Notes: generated by a model from the letters alone, not told the origin. Counted from the first letter of the stretch, positions 25,489-34,778 are shown. The stretch is 64,000 bases of DNA from Korobacter sp036501185 (GCA_036501185.1 DASYAU010000075.1:46476-110475); one strand, 5' to 3'. Numbers and translations: made by a program.

Positions 25489-26697
25489 ATGCAAGTCATG
25501 GACCGCCTAACGACCAAGGATTTCATTGAGCTCGAAGAAGAGTATGGGGCGCACAACTACCATCCGCTGGACGTGGTGATTGACCGCGCCGAGGGGGTTT
25601 GGGTTTACGACGTGGAAGGGAAGCGGTATCTCGATTGCCTGGCTTCTTACTCGGCGGTGAACCAGGGGCATTGTCATCCGAAGATTCTTCAAGCACTGAT
25701 TGAACAGGCGAAGAAAGTCACGCTGACTTCGCGGGCATTTCGGAACGATCAGCTGCCGCTGCTTTACAAGGAACTGCACGAGTTGGGCGGGTTCGAAGCG
25801 ACGCTGCCGATGAACTCGGGCGCTGAGGCCGTTGAGACCGCGGTGAAGGCCGCGCGCAAGTGGGGATACAAGGTCAAGGGCATCGCGGAGGGGAAGGCCG
25901 AGATCATTGTCTGCGCGAACAACTTTCATGGACGCACGGTGACGATTGTCAGCTTCTCGACGGACGAGCAGTATCGCGATGGGTTTGGGCCGTTCACGCC
26001 GGGATTTAAGGTGATTCCATTTGGTGATGCTGAAGCGCTGAAGGCTGCGATTACGCCGAATACGTGTGCGTTTTTGGTTGAGCCGATCCAAGGCGAGGCG
26101 GGGATTGTGATGCCGCCGGATGGATTCCTGAAGAAAGCCGCCGCATTGTGTAAGGCGAATAACGTTCTGCTGATTTGTGACGAGATCCAGTCGGGACTAG
26201 GTCGGACTGGGAAGCTGTTTGCGTTCGAGCATGAAGGCGTTCGGCCGGACGTGGCGATCGTCGGGAAGGCGCTATCGGGTGGGTTCTATCCAGTGTCGGC
26301 GGTGCTGGCGTCGAAGGAAATTCTGGGCGTATTCCGGCCCGGGGACCATGGGAGCACGTTTGGTGGGAATCCATTGGCATGCGCGGTGGCACGGGCAGCC
26401 CTTAAAGTTCTGGTTGAAGAACGGATGGTGGAACGTTCGGCGGAACTGGGGGCTTATTTCCTGGAGCAACTGCGCAGCATCAAGAGCGACAAATTGAAGG
26501 AAGTGCGCGGGCGCGGGATGTGGCTTGGCGTGGAACTGACGGTGCCGGCACGGCCTTATTGCGAAGCCTTGAAAGAACTGGGTGTGCTCTGCAAGGAGAC
26601 GCACGAGAAGGTCATGCGGATTGCACCGCCGCTGGTCATCACGCGGGATGAGATCGACTGGGCGATGGAGCGGATTCGAGAGGTGCTGGAGAAATAA
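25489..26697 (+). CDS. rocD: Ornithine aminotransferase-like class III aminotransferase
   Basis: About 402 residues. PLP enzyme with 'MNSGAEAVETAVKAARKWGY', 'FHGRTVTIVSFS', 'VEPIQGEAGIVMPP', 'LICDEIQSGLGRTGK' (Asp and Gln stacking on PLP) and Lys in 'VGKALSGGFYPVSA'. The phrases match ornithine aminotransferases, which convert ornithine to glutamate semialdehyde. With the preceding transferase and kinase genes it suggests use of ornithine and citrulline as N or energy source. Several in-frame ATGs exist (25459, 25471, 25489, 25498); 25489 is chosen as the best spaced from GGAGAATGG. Confidence 0.85.
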   Translation: MQVMDRLTTKDFIELEEEYGAHNYHPLDVVIDRAEGVWVYDVEGKRYLDCLASYSAVNQGHCHPKILQALIEQAKKVTLTSRAFRNDQLPLLYKELHELGGFEATLPMNSGAEAVETAVKAARKWGYKVKGIAEGKAEIIVCANNFHGRTVTIVSFSTDEQYRDGFGPFTPGFKVIPFGDAEALKAAITPNTCAFLVEPIQGEAGIVMPPDGFLKKAAALCKANNVLLICDEIQSGLGRTGKLFAFEHEGVRPDVAIVGKALSGGFYPVSAVLASKEILGVFRPGDHGSTFGGNPLACAVARAALKVLVEERMVERSAELGAYFLEQLRSIKSDKLKEVRGRGMWLGVELTVPARPYCEALKELGVLCKETHEKVMRIAPPLVITRDEIDWAMERIREVLEK

Positions 26698-26872
26698 GGT
26701 AAAAGCGGGCCGCCCTTCGGGCTTATCTTTCCTCGCGGACGCTTTTCCCGACGCTATCGCGTCGGGCTTTAGATGCGGTGCGGCCTTCGGCCTTGGATTG
26801 AAGGAGGTGCGATGCGGGTGCCTGTCTCCGCGGCGGATAGCGACATTCGAGTCCGATTTCCATGCGAACCCT
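26698..26872. repeat. Intergenic hairpin repeats
   Basis: Gene-free interval between convergent genes with three successive inverted repeats: GCCC-TTC-GGGC near 26713, CCCGACGC-tat-GCGTCGGG near 26748, and GGCC-TTC-GGCC near 26784. They may serve as a two-way stop. Confidence 0.5.
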
Positions 26873-28153
26873 TTACTTGTGTACTTCGTCCTTGAAGACT
26901 TCTCCGCCTTTCATCACGAACTTTACGTGTTGGAGTTCGGTGATGTCTTTGAGCGGGTCGCCGCTGACGGCGATGAGGTCGCCGAATTTTCCGGGTTCAA
27001 TGGTGCCGATTTTGTCGCTCATGCCGAGGAGATCGGGCGCAGCGATGGTTGAAGTTTGGATGGCCTGGAGCGGTGTCATCCCTAGTTCGACATAGGTGGC
27101 GAATTCATGGGCGTTGAGGCCGTGAGGATAGACGGCGGCGTCGGTGCCGAACGCAACTTTCACGCCACTGGCGAAGGCGTGTTTCACATTGTTGCGCAGG
27201 ACGGGCAGCACCGTATTCATCTTGGCGATTACGTACGGCGGCATACCGAACTTCGCGGCGTTCTCGGGGAGCCACTCGGTTAAGTAGAGAGTTGGGACGA
27301 GGTAGGTGCCGTGCTGCTTCATGAGCGCGATGGCTTCGTCGTTGATGTAGGAGCCGTGCTCGATGGAATCGACACCGGCCTCAGTGGCCCACATGATGCC
27401 TTGCGCGCCGTGCGCGTGAGCCGCGACCTTGCGGCCGAGACGGTGGGCTTCGCTGACGATGGCTTTCATCTCTTCGAGCGTGTATTGCGAGGCTTGGGGG
27501 TTGTCGCCCTTGGACATGACGCCGCCAGTGGCCATGAACTTGATGACATCTGCGCCATACTTGATGTTTTCGCGGACCCGGTGTTGTACGCCTTCGACCC
27601 CGTCGGCTACGCCATCGGCAGAGAGGTGGTATTCCCAGGGCAGGAGGTTCTCGTCGGCATGACCTCCGGTGATGCTGAGGGCGGGGCCGCTTACCAGCAT
27701 GCGCGGGCCAGGCAGGCGGCCTTCGTTGATGACGTCACGCAATGCAACGTCGGAGAATGCGCTGGCGCCGACGTTGCGCACCGTGGTGAAGCCTGCCAGC
27801 AGAGTGACGCGTGCGTTGGCGGCGCCATCCAGCGCTTCGCGCTCGGGAGAAATCGTCAACGCCTTCAGGCCTACATCCTCGGTATTGAACGTGAGGTGAG
27901 TGTGAGCGTCGGTGAGGCCGGGGAGCACCGTCATGTTGGAGAGATCGATGACTTTTGCGTCCGCGGGACCGGTAGCGGCGCCGACGCTCTTGATGACACC
28001 GTTCTCGATGACGATGTTGACGTTGGTTGTGTATTGGCCGGTCTTCACGTCGAGCAGGCGACCGGCCTTGACGACCACGGTGGTATTGGAAGTTTGGCCA
28101 AGGGCGGCGGCGCAGAAGACCAGGAATGCAATGAAGAATCGCATCGATCGCAA
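26873..28153 (-). CDS. Secreted metal-dependent amidohydrolase (imidazolonepropionase/Xaa-Pro dipeptidase-like)
   Basis: About 426 residues with signal peptide ending AALGQ. Metal ligands of the amidohydrolase superfamily are visible: 'DAHTHL', Lys in 'VIKFMATGG' (carbamylated in the family), 'AAHAHG', 'SIEHGS' and Asp in 'AFGTDAAV'. Members of this secreted subgroup are annotated as imidazolonepropionase-like or prolidases and often act on small peptides. Start: TTG 28153 has GGAG seven bases ahead; ATG 28144 is the alternative and keeps the signal peptide. Confidence 0.88.
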   Translation of the reverse strand: MRSMRFFIAFLVFCAAALGQTSNTTVVVKAGRLLDVKTGQYTTNVNIVIENGVIKSVGAATGPADAKVIDLSNMTVLPGLTDAHTHLTFNTEDVGLKALTISPEREALDGAANARVTLLAGFTTVRNVGASAFSDVALRDVINEGRLPGPRMLVSGPALSITGGHADENLLPWEYHLSADGVADGVEGVQHRVRENIKYGADVIKFMATGGVMSKGDNPQASQYTLEEMKAIVSEAHRLGRKVAAHAHGAQGIMWATEAGVDSIEHGSYINDEAIALMKQHGTYLVPTLYLTEWLPENAAKFGMPPYVIAKMNTVLPVLRNNVKHAFASGVKVAFGTDAAVYPHGLNAHEFATYVELGMTPLQAIQTSTIAAPDLLGMSDKIGTIEPGKFGDLIAVSGDPLKDITELQHVKFVMKGGEVFKDEVHK

Positions 28154-28227
28154 GTGGATGCTCCGAAAAGGGAAATCGATTTTGCAGGGATTCTAAACTA
28201 GTCGGGTGGTCGGTTCGGGCTTCTCGA

Positions 28228-28386
28228 AAGAAAAGTGCCCTCCGGGCATAGGGATGGGCGCGATCTCCCCCCAGGGATTGGCGTCCCTGGGCTAAGGAAA
28301 AGAGCCCTTCGGGCGGAAATGGTGAAGGAGACGATAGGGTCCTTCGACTGCGCAACGATGCGCGCTGCTCCGCTCAGGATGACAGC
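28228..28386. repeat. Composite repeat, left copy
   Basis: A GC hairpin unit with 'CCCTCCGGGC' and 'CCCAGGGATTGGCGTCCCTGGG', then 'TAAGGAAA' and 'CCCTTCGGGC', followed by the 'GGTCCTTCG...CAGGATGACA' unit. The same order and orientation recurs at 29210-29393 on the other side of the zinc-ribbon gene. Confidence 0.6.
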
Positions 28387-28406
28387 AGTTTCGGGTGGAA
28401 GCGCCC

Positions 28407-29120
28407 CTAGTTCATTTTGTGGCCGCAGTCGTCGCAGAATTTCGGAGGAGTGTCGAACTCCTTGCCGCATTGCGGACACTTCGGTTTCGCTGCGGCCATC
28501 TTGCCGCCGCATTCTGGGCAGAACTTGGTTCCCAGGTTGACCATGGTGCCGCAGGTTGCGCATTTTTGCTTGGCGATGGCCTCGGCGCCGCAGCTGCCGC
28601 AGAACTTGCCGCTGATTTTGCCGCCGCACTTAGGGCAGGTGCCGGCAGCCTCGCCAGCGAGGTCGAGGCCCTTGGTCATGTCGACGTCGTGGAGCTTTTC
28701 GTGGATCTGGTTGACCGTCTCTTCGTTCTGCGCTACTGCCAGTTCCTGCTGGATGTCGGGTGCGCATTCGTTGCACAAACCTTTGACGTCGTTCCAGCAG
28801 TTCTGCGGACAAACCCATTTCCCACAGCGCTTGCACTGTTTGAACATGGGCTTGATCTCTTCGACGGCGGCGTGCAGCGCCTCGTCGTGGGAATGGCCGC
28901 CCACTGCTCGCTGGACTTCGTAGCTGCCCGACCCGGCGGAGCCGAGTACGCCTCCGAAGATGCTGCCGGCGGCGCGCAGGAGACTGCCGGTTGTCCCCAT
29001 GACGGAGGGCTTGTAGGTGCTCATGAAGCCGTGATGGCATTTGTCGCAATAAAACTTGAACTGGTAGCCGAGGTCGGTGGAGAGGTCGTCGTAGTTTTCG
29101 GTGAATTGGATAACTGACAT
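28407..29120 (-). CDS. Multi-zinc-ribbon protein
   Basis: About 237 residues from ATG 29120 (a TTG six codons upstream is possible). It carries ten CxxC-type pairs: one near the N-terminus ('FYCDKCHHGF'), a block 'CKRCGKWVCPQNC...CNEC' mid-protein, then a C-terminal chain of double zinc ribbons ('CPKCGGKISGKFCGSCG', 'CATCG...KFCPECGG', 'CPQCG...KFCDDCGH'). Gly/Ser-rich segments around residues 40-70 may be a membrane-binding or linker segment. Proteins built like this are scaffolds or chaperone-like, but no function can be assigned. It sits alone between two direct composite repeats. Confidence 0.75.
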   Translation of the reverse strand: MSVIQFTENYDDLSTDLGYQFKFYCDKCHHGFMSTYKPSVMGTTGSLLRAAGSIFGGVLGSAGSGSYEVQRAVGGHSHDEALHAAVEEIKPMFKQCKRCGKWVCPQNCWNDVKGLCNECAPDIQQELAVAQNEETVNQIHEKLHDVDMTKGLDLAGEAAGTCPKCGGKISGKFCGSCGAEAIAKQKCATCGTMVNLGTKFCPECGGKMAAAKPKCPQCGKEFDTPPKFCDDCGHKMN

Positions 29121-29209
29121 GGCGCTAAGGTACCCCAAGCGGGAAATGACTCCGTCATCTGTTTTTCGCGTAAATCCCAGGTTTGGAAGAAAGGGAGTTT
29201 TTGAGAGAG

Positions 29210-29393
29210 CAGAAAGGTACCCTCCAGGCGTGGGAGCGGAGGCGGGGATCCCAGGGCCTGGCGGCCCGGGCCTAAGGAAAGAAGGCCTTCGGGCGCGAGA
29301 GTCACGTGGTGGTGGGTAAGGGAAGAATACGCGTGGGCGGGGGCGGGGCTGAACAGCAGGTCCTTCGCTTTGCTCAGGATGACAAGTAAGAAG
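29210..29393. repeat. Composite repeat, right copy
   Basis: Same composite as 28228-28386: 'CCCTCCAGGCG', 'CCCAGGGCCTGGCGGCCCGGG', 'TAAGGAAA', 'GGCCTTCGGGC', then GAACAGCAGGTCCTTCG and CAGGATGACAAG. Present on the same strand orientation as the left copy. Confidence 0.6.
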
Positions 29394-29430
29394 TGATGCG
29401 GACGAGAGAGGCGTGCGCGCTGGCGCGACG

Positions 29431-30717
29431 CTATTTGCCGCTGGCCCAGCCGTAAAGATCGCCAGTGAGGCGCATTAACTGCATTTCCGCTTTCTCGAGC
29501 TCCAATTGAGCATCGAGGTAAGCAGCATAGCGGTCGGATGCGTCGAGGCGGGCGTTTTCAACGTCGCGCGAAGTGGCGTTGCCGCTTTCCAGTTTGTCCT
29601 GCGCGGCGGCGACGCCGGTGTTAGTGACTTCGTACTCCAGTTTCGCGACTTCGGCGGCGGCGGAAAGCTGAGCGAGGCTCCGTTGCAACTTCAATGTATC
29701 TTCGGTGACCTTGTTGCGAGCCTCATCGGCTTCTTTGTGGGCGCGGATGGCATCGGCATCGGCGGCTTCGGCGACGGCGCGCTGGGGAGCGTTGTAGAAA
29801 GGGAAGCGGATGCTTAAGCCGATGCTTGCATTGTTGCGCTGGAAGGATTTGTAGTACTGGTCGTAGTTGTTGTAGCGGGCGAGCATGGCGTATTGCGCGG
29901 CGAAGTCCACCGATGGAAGCCACTGCTTGTGCTCAGCGCGGGCGCGGGCGTCTTCTGCCTTGGCCTTGTCGTCGGTGGATTTTACTGCCGCGCTATTTGC
30001 TACGGCCAGCGACGTCTCGTCTGCGTCCTGCTTTACTTCCGGGACCTTCGGGATCGAGCTGGTATCGGTGATAAAGTCTGCCGCGGGGATGCCGGTCAGT
30101 TTGGAAAGATGTTCGCGAAGTACATCGACATTGGCCTGCGCCTCGGCGGTCCGCATACGGACGCGGGCCGAGCTGAGCTGCGCTTTCTTCAAGTCGAGTT
30201 CGCTATCAACGCCCTGCTGTACACGTTGGGTGGTGATGTACTCGGCGCGATGTGCTGCGTCGGCCTCCTGGTTGAATACTTTCAGCTTTCCCAGAGCCTG
30301 GTCGAGTTCGATGTAGGAAGTTGCCGTGTCGAGCACGACCTGGTCGCGTTTGTCGAGGGTTTGGCGCGAGGAAGCCTGCCACTGGAAGCGAGCAGACTTG
30401 ATGTACTCACGCTGCGGGAAATTCAGGAGCATGGATTGGGTATTGAAATTGATGATGGAGGGCGCGGAGCCCTCCAACGAAAGCGGGAAGCCAAACGAAG
30501 CGCCCAGTCCAGAGCCGAGGATGGCTTGCGGGATGTAGGCATCGCGCGCCTGCTGCAGGCTTGCCCGCGCATGGACTTCTTCGGCGGCGGCGATCGCCAT
30601 GGTGCCGCTGTGCTTAAGCGCGGCTTCAATCGCCTGGCCGAACGGGACTGCCGTCTGCGCATGCGCGCACACTGCGGCGAGGCACAGCATCCAGATTGGT
30701 ATCAGCTTCGAAATCAT
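29431..30717 (-). CDS. TolC-family outer-membrane efflux protein
   Basis: About 428 residues, signal peptide ending VCAHAQ (start ATG 30717). Two halves of long helices and strands, each with the outer-membrane efflux protein pattern: 'VPFGQAIEAALKHSGTMAIAAAEEVHAR', 'AYIPQAILGSGLG' and, in the second half, 'PSVDFAAQYAMLARYNNYDQYYKSFQRNNASIG', 'IRFPFYN'. It would form the trimeric outer-membrane channel of an export system. Third gene of an operon after a HlyD-type adaptor and a TPR protein, 144 bases after the latter. Confidence 0.88.
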   Translation of the reverse strand: MISKLIPIWMLCLAAVCAHAQTAVPFGQAIEAALKHSGTMAIAAAEEVHARASLQQARDAYIPQAILGSGLGASFGFPLSLEGSAPSIINFNTQSMLLNFPQREYIKSARFQWQASSRQTLDKRDQVVLDTATSYIELDQALGKLKVFNQEADAAHRAEYITTQRVQQGVDSELDLKKAQLSSARVRMRTAEAQANVDVLREHLSKLTGIPAADFITDTSSIPKVPEVKQDADETSLAVANSAAVKSTDDKAKAEDARARAEHKQWLPSVDFAAQYAMLARYNNYDQYYKSFQRNNASIGLSIRFPFYNAPQRAVAEAADADAIRAHKEADEARNKVTEDTLKLQRSLAQLSAAAEVAKLEYEVTNTGVAAAQDKLESGNATSRDVENARLDASDRYAAYLDAQLELEKAEMQLMRLTGDLYGWASGK

Positions 30718-30860
30718 GAGGCGAGTCAACACAGCAGTATAAATGTCGGCAGCACGCAGCGTTGCGCATCCGTCAGTGTTCTAAGACGACCGCTTGGCGA
30801 AATTCCACACCGTATCCCCAAAAGCGGGAGATAAGGGCGGGGCACCTCAGTCCTATGGTT

Positions 30861-31823
30861 CTAGCCCTGCAACTTTCCGAGCGCGTCTTGCGCTTTTTTG
30901 AAATCGTTGGCCAACTGCAACGCCGCTCGATATTCCTGAGCCGCCTCCGGACGCCGTTTCATTTTCTCCAGGATTTGTCCCATCAGGTAATGCGCGTGAA
31001 AGGCCGGAGCGTCTTCGTCGAAGCGACCTTCCGCAAGGTACTGGCGTAAATATTGCAAAGCTCCGGGCAAATTCCGGCCCGAGTTATTCAAGATCCGGGC
31101 GGCGTCGTAGAGCACGCATCCTTGCTTATTGGGAAAGGAAACGGCCGTCGAGATTGCTTTCTCCATCTCGGGTAATCGTCCGCGGGACTGATAAAAAGAC
31201 GCGAGATTGATCCAGTAGTTTGCCGGACTTTTGGATGTCGCAATCGCCGCTTTGAATTCCAGTTCGGCTTCGTCGTAGTCCTTCTTCTGCTGGGCAATGC
31301 GAGCGCGGATGAGGTGCGATGCGGCGACATCGAAGCGTTCGGTGGCATCGGCCTGGGCGCGAGCCTTGTCGATGCTGCCACCCATGAAGCCTGGCGCCTC
31401 GATCAAGTACTCCGACAAATCGAGGCGTGCCTGCGTCGATACCGGATTTAACTGGACGGCTTTTTCGAACTCCGCTTTCGTCTTGCGCGCCAGGGAAGCC
31501 GCGCCGATCATGCCGACGTTTTCGGCTTTCTCGCCATAGGCGCGTCCCATCCACTCGTGGAAGTCACTGCTGTTCGGTTGCACTTTAAGCGCGCGCTGGT
31601 TGGTTGTAATGGCGTCGTCCCACTGTTCAAGCGAGTAATAGGCTCGCGCCAGAAGGTTGAGTGCGATCGCATCATTCGGGTTTGATTTCACGCGCTCTTG
31701 CAATTGTGAGATCGCTTCGCGGATCGGCGTGGAATGCAGCCACTGGGCCTCGGGATCGGCAGCAAACGCAGCCATGGAGAGGGCAGAGCATAGAACCAGG
31801 GAGGTGAGGAGCCGGCGAATCAT
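30861..31823 (-). CDS. Secreted TPR protein
   Basis: 320 residues with signal peptide ending MAAFAA. Several tetratricopeptide repeats ('NDAIALNLLARAYYSLEQWDDAITTNQRAL', then 'DFHEWMGRAYGEKAE', 'AHYLMGQILEKMKRRPEAAQEYRAALQLA'). The start overlaps the HlyD-like gene by four bases (ATGA), so both proteins are co-translated. A periplasmic scaffold for the export apparatus is plausible but is inference from position. Confidence 0.85.
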   Translation of the reverse strand: MIRRLLTSLVLCSALSMAAFAADPEAQWLHSTPIREAISQLQERVKSNPNDAIALNLLARAYYSLEQWDDAITTNQRALKVQPNSSDFHEWMGRAYGEKAENVGMIGAASLARKTKAEFEKAVQLNPVSTQARLDLSEYLIEAPGFMGGSIDKARAQADATERFDVAASHLIRARIAQQKKDYDEAELEFKAAIATSKSPANYWINLASFYQSRGRLPEMEKAISTAVSFPNKQGCVLYDAARILNNSGRNLPGALQYLRQYLAEGRFDEDAPAFHAHYLMGQILEKMKRRPEAAQEYRAALQLANDFKKAQDALGKLQG

Positions 31824-33079
31824 GGACCTTCGACTTTTACTTTCATGCCGTCGCGCAGCGGCTGCATGTTGAGCGAGTTCAGGGCAACCGTGGCGCGGTC
31901 GCCTAGTCCCGAAACCTCGACGCGAGTCAGGTTGGATATCCCGGTCTGGACATTCTGGCGGTGGATTTTGTTGTCGGAAACCACGAATACATATTTCTGG
32001 TCGCCGTCCTGACGAACGGACTCGCGCGGAACGCTCAACACATTTTTCCGCTCCGCTGTGACGATCGACACTGAGACGTTGGTATTGGGCAGGAGCTTCA
32101 GATCGTCATTAGGAACGTCCACCACGATCTCACCGACCATGCGGGTGTTTCGCGTGACGATGGTTGTCGGGACGCGCGTGACAGTTCCCGTCCAACTGCG
32201 ATCCGGAAGGGCATCCCACGTGACCGTTACCTGCTCGCCCTGCGACAAGCGGCCGATGTCTGGTTCATCGATGAACGTACGCACTTGCACGGTTTTTAAT
32301 TCCGCAACGCCCACCAGCAGGTCGCCCGGATTCACGAAGGAACCGTCGCGGAATGGGAGGGTGTACACGACACCGTCGACGCCAGCGCGCACATTCGTGT
32401 CGGCCAGTGTTGCCTGCGCGGCCTCGTAACTCGCCTTGGCTTCATTCTCGGTGGCTTGTACTCGCGAAAGGTCCTGCGGGTTGTAGCGCGCGGGCCCTTG
32501 CTGCTGCAAAGATTGCAGTGCCGCGTCGGCGACCTTCAATTGATTCTCAGCGGCCTGGACTTCGGCCGGAGCTGCCGCGCCGCTCTGCTGCAGCCGCTTC
32601 ATGGCATCGAGATTTTTGGCTGCGGCGTCGCGGTCGGCTTGTGCCTTTGCCAGTTGCGACTGGCGGGTGAGTACTTCTTCGCGGCTGCCGCCGGCCTGGA
32701 GGTTCGCCTGCTCGGCTTCGGAAGCCTTTAACTGTGCGTAGGCACGGGCCGATTGCGCGCGGACGGTAGCGTCGTCAAGGGTGAGAAGAAGCTGGCCCTT
32801 TTTGACGTGGTCGCCGGGATTTACGTAGATCTTTTGAACGGTAGTAGAGATCGGCGAGTGCGCCTGGAAATCGACGATGGGCTCGACTTTGCCATTGGTG
32901 GAAATGGTGGCTACCAGCGGCCCACGCTCAGCGTGGTCGGCGCGGATCGCGGCTGTTCCTTTGCGCATGGTGAGGAGCGTCGCTGCGCAAATTACGAGCA
33001 GCAACACCACTGCCGGGACCAGAAGGCTCCTTCTGCTCCCGTTCCCAATGCCGTTTAGATGGCTGTCGCGTGCGGCCAT
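31820..33079 (-). CDS. HlyD/MFP-type periplasmic adaptor
   Basis: 419 residues from ATG 33079; the frame runs further upstream without a likely start. One N-terminal transmembrane anchor ('LLVPAVVLLLVICAATLL'), then lipoyl half-motif 'AHSPISTTVQKIYVNPGDHVKKGQLLLTLDD', a long coiled coil of Ala/Gln-rich helices (about 105-205), second lipoyl half 'VRAGVDGVVYTLPFRDGSFVNPGDLLVGVAE', and beta-barrel and membrane-proximal domains. Such adaptors link inner-membrane pumps to TolC. No ABC, RND or MFS pump gene is in this operon. Confidence 0.88.
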   Translation of the reverse strand: MAARDSHLNGIGNGSRRSLLVPAVVLLLVICAATLLTMRKGTAAIRADHAERGPLVATISTNGKVEPIVDFQAHSPISTTVQKIYVNPGDHVKKGQLLLTLDDATVRAQSARAYAQLKASEAEQANLQAGGSREEVLTRQSQLAKAQADRDAAAKNLDAMKRLQQSGAAAPAEVQAAENQLKVADAALQSLQQQGPARYNPQDLSRVQATENEAKASYEAAQATLADTNVRAGVDGVVYTLPFRDGSFVNPGDLLVGVAELKTVQVRTFIDEPDIGRLSQGEQVTVTWDALPDRSWTGTVTRVPTTIVTRNTRMVGEIVVDVPNDDLKLLPNTNVSVSIVTAERKNVLSVPRESVRQDGDQKYVFVVSDNKIHRQNVQTGISNLTRVEVSGLGDRATVALNSLNMQPLRDGMKVKVEGP

Positions 33080-33352
33080 GCGTCTCGAATTTTTCAGTAT
33101 AGCGTATGGACGCTGGGATTCTGATGCCCGGGAAGGCACCTCGCGGACGGGTTTACCAGGTGAAGCCATCTCTCTCATTGGACGCAAAAATCCTTTGTAC
33201 GTTGCGAAAATTGCGCAGCAACTCTGGTTGATGACACCCATTGTCATTACGGCGTCATCTGAGTGTTCACCAGCAAGCGACTCCAGCAGGCCGTTCACGC
33301 CGTTGTCCTCGCGCCGGAAGTGGCGTGGCGCCTGATTTAGCGAGACATCGCT

Positions 33353-34258
33353 ATGTCACTTCGTCAATGGAAGAACGTCGTCTCCCGGGCTGCCCAGGAC
33401 ATCAATAACAACCACGCACTGTCCTTTGCGGCAGCTCTCGCCTACTACTGCGTGATCTCGCTTTTTCCCGCTCTGATTACGCTGGCCGCCCTCGTTTCGC
33501 TGCTTCCCATTCCGAACCTTTTTCAGAACCTTATTACGGTGATTGGCCGGGTCGTTCCCGGCGAGAGCATGGGTCTGCTCAACCACGTCGTGGCCGACGT
33601 CATTCGTCCCCACAGTAGCGGTCTTCTCAGCTTCGGAGTTCTCGGCAGCCTGTGGACGGTGTCGAGTGGTTTCTGCGAGCTCATCGAGGCGCTCGACGTC
33701 GCGTATGACGTTCCGGAGACGCGTTCCTTGATCAAAACCAGGCTGCTGGCGGTGTGGCTCGCCATCCTGGTGGGGGGCATGCTCATTATCTCGGTGATCT
33801 GTATGACCGCCGGCCCACACCTGCTCTGGATGTTTGCAGATAAGCTCGGAATCGGCGGCGAATTCATCTTCATTTGGAAATACGCGCGCTGGGCGATTGC
33901 CGGCGTGCTTGTGGTGCTTTCGATCGAGGCGATCTACTTCCTGGCGCCAAACGTGAAGCAGTGTTTCTGGAACACGCTTCCCGGTGCGCTCATTGCTATT
34001 GTTTCGTGGGGACTGTTGTCGGCGGGACTTGGCTTCTATTTCACGAAATACGCGCATCTGAATAAGACGTACGGGACGCTGGGCGGCGGGATTGCGCTGC
34101 TGGTGTGGCTGTACTGGACAGGGTTCGTCGTGATCGTGGGTGGGGAACTGAATTCGGAGATTATCCAGGAGCGCGACGGCGGAACGCTGCCGCTCAAGCA
34201 GCCTCCGCCGGAGCGTGTGAAACCGGTGCCTGCGGATTCGACGCAACTGGCGGCTTAG
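33353..34258 (+). CDS. YihY/BrkB-family inner-membrane protein
   Basis: 301 residues with six predicted membrane segments and family phrases 'LSFAAALAYYCVISLFPALITL', 'SSGFCELIEALDVAYD' and 'GTLGGGIALLVWLYWTGFVVIVGGELN'. The family (once called ribonuclease BN in error) is of unknown function. Divergent from the export operon. Confidence 0.88.
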   Translation: MSLRQWKNVVSRAAQDINNNHALSFAAALAYYCVISLFPALITLAALVSLLPIPNLFQNLITVIGRVVPGESMGLLNHVVADVIRPHSSGLLSFGVLGSLWTVSSGFCELIEALDVAYDVPETRSLIKTRLLAVWLAILVGGMLIISVICMTAGPHLLWMFADKLGIGGEFIFIWKYARWAIAGVLVVLSIEAIYFLAPNVKQCFWNTLPGALIAIVSWGLLSAGLGFYFTKYAHLNKTYGTLGGGIALLVWLYWTGFVVIVGGELNSEIIQERDGGTLPLKQPPPERVKPVPADSTQLAA

Positions 34259-34335
34259 AGTTTGTTGCGGGCAGCCCTGTGCAGTAGCGCCGCGAGGGCG
34301 CGACTCCACGGGGCGTCTTTATTTAGAATGGAGAT

Positions 34336-34734
34336 ATGCCCAAACAACCTGCCTACACCGCGGAACATGCGGCCGCCGGGCTCGACGCGAAATTCCCCGA
34401 GATTGAAGTGTGGCCTAACCAATTTCCGAGTTACGAGATTGAGATCGATGTGCCGGAGTTCACCAGTGTGTGTCCGAAGACGGGGCTGCCGGATTTCGGG
34501 ACGCTGTGGGTGCGGTACATGCCTAACAAGAGCTGCCTGGAACTGAAGTCGTTCAAGGAATATCTATTCAGGTACAGGAACCTGGGGATCTTTCAGGAAA
34601 ACATTGTGAACCGCGTTCTGGAAGATGTGGCGAAGGCGACAAAGCCGGTGTGGGCAGAGGTGCGGGGAGTGTTCCGGGCGCGTGGGGGGATTGGGACGAC
34701 GGTGGTGGCGAAGTATCCGAGGGAGAGGAAATAG
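34336..34734 (+). CDS. queF: NADPH-dependent 7-cyano-7-deazaguanine reductase
   Basis: 132 residues, the short (YkvM-type) QueF. Catalytic Cys46 in 'TSVCPKTGLPDFG' with Asp53, and the QueF motif 'LELKSFKEY' (69-75) for NADPH. It reduces preQ0 to preQ1 in queuosine tRNA modification. No other que gene is near, so the pathway is scattered in this genome. Confidence 0.95.
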   Translation: MPKQPAYTAEHAAAGLDAKFPEIEVWPNQFPSYEIEIDVPEFTSVCPKTGLPDFGTLWVRYMPNKSCLELKSFKEYLFRYRNLGIFQENIVNRVLEDVAKATKPVWAEVRGVFRARGGIGTTVVAKYPRERK

Positions 34735-34778
34735 AGCTTCCCAACAGGTTCACGAGGGCGTGATATCCTGCGCCATCC

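Noticed and set aside
26698..29393. Repeated GC hairpins as a CRISPR array
   Set aside because: Units differ in length, lack uniform spacers and have no cas genes nearby.
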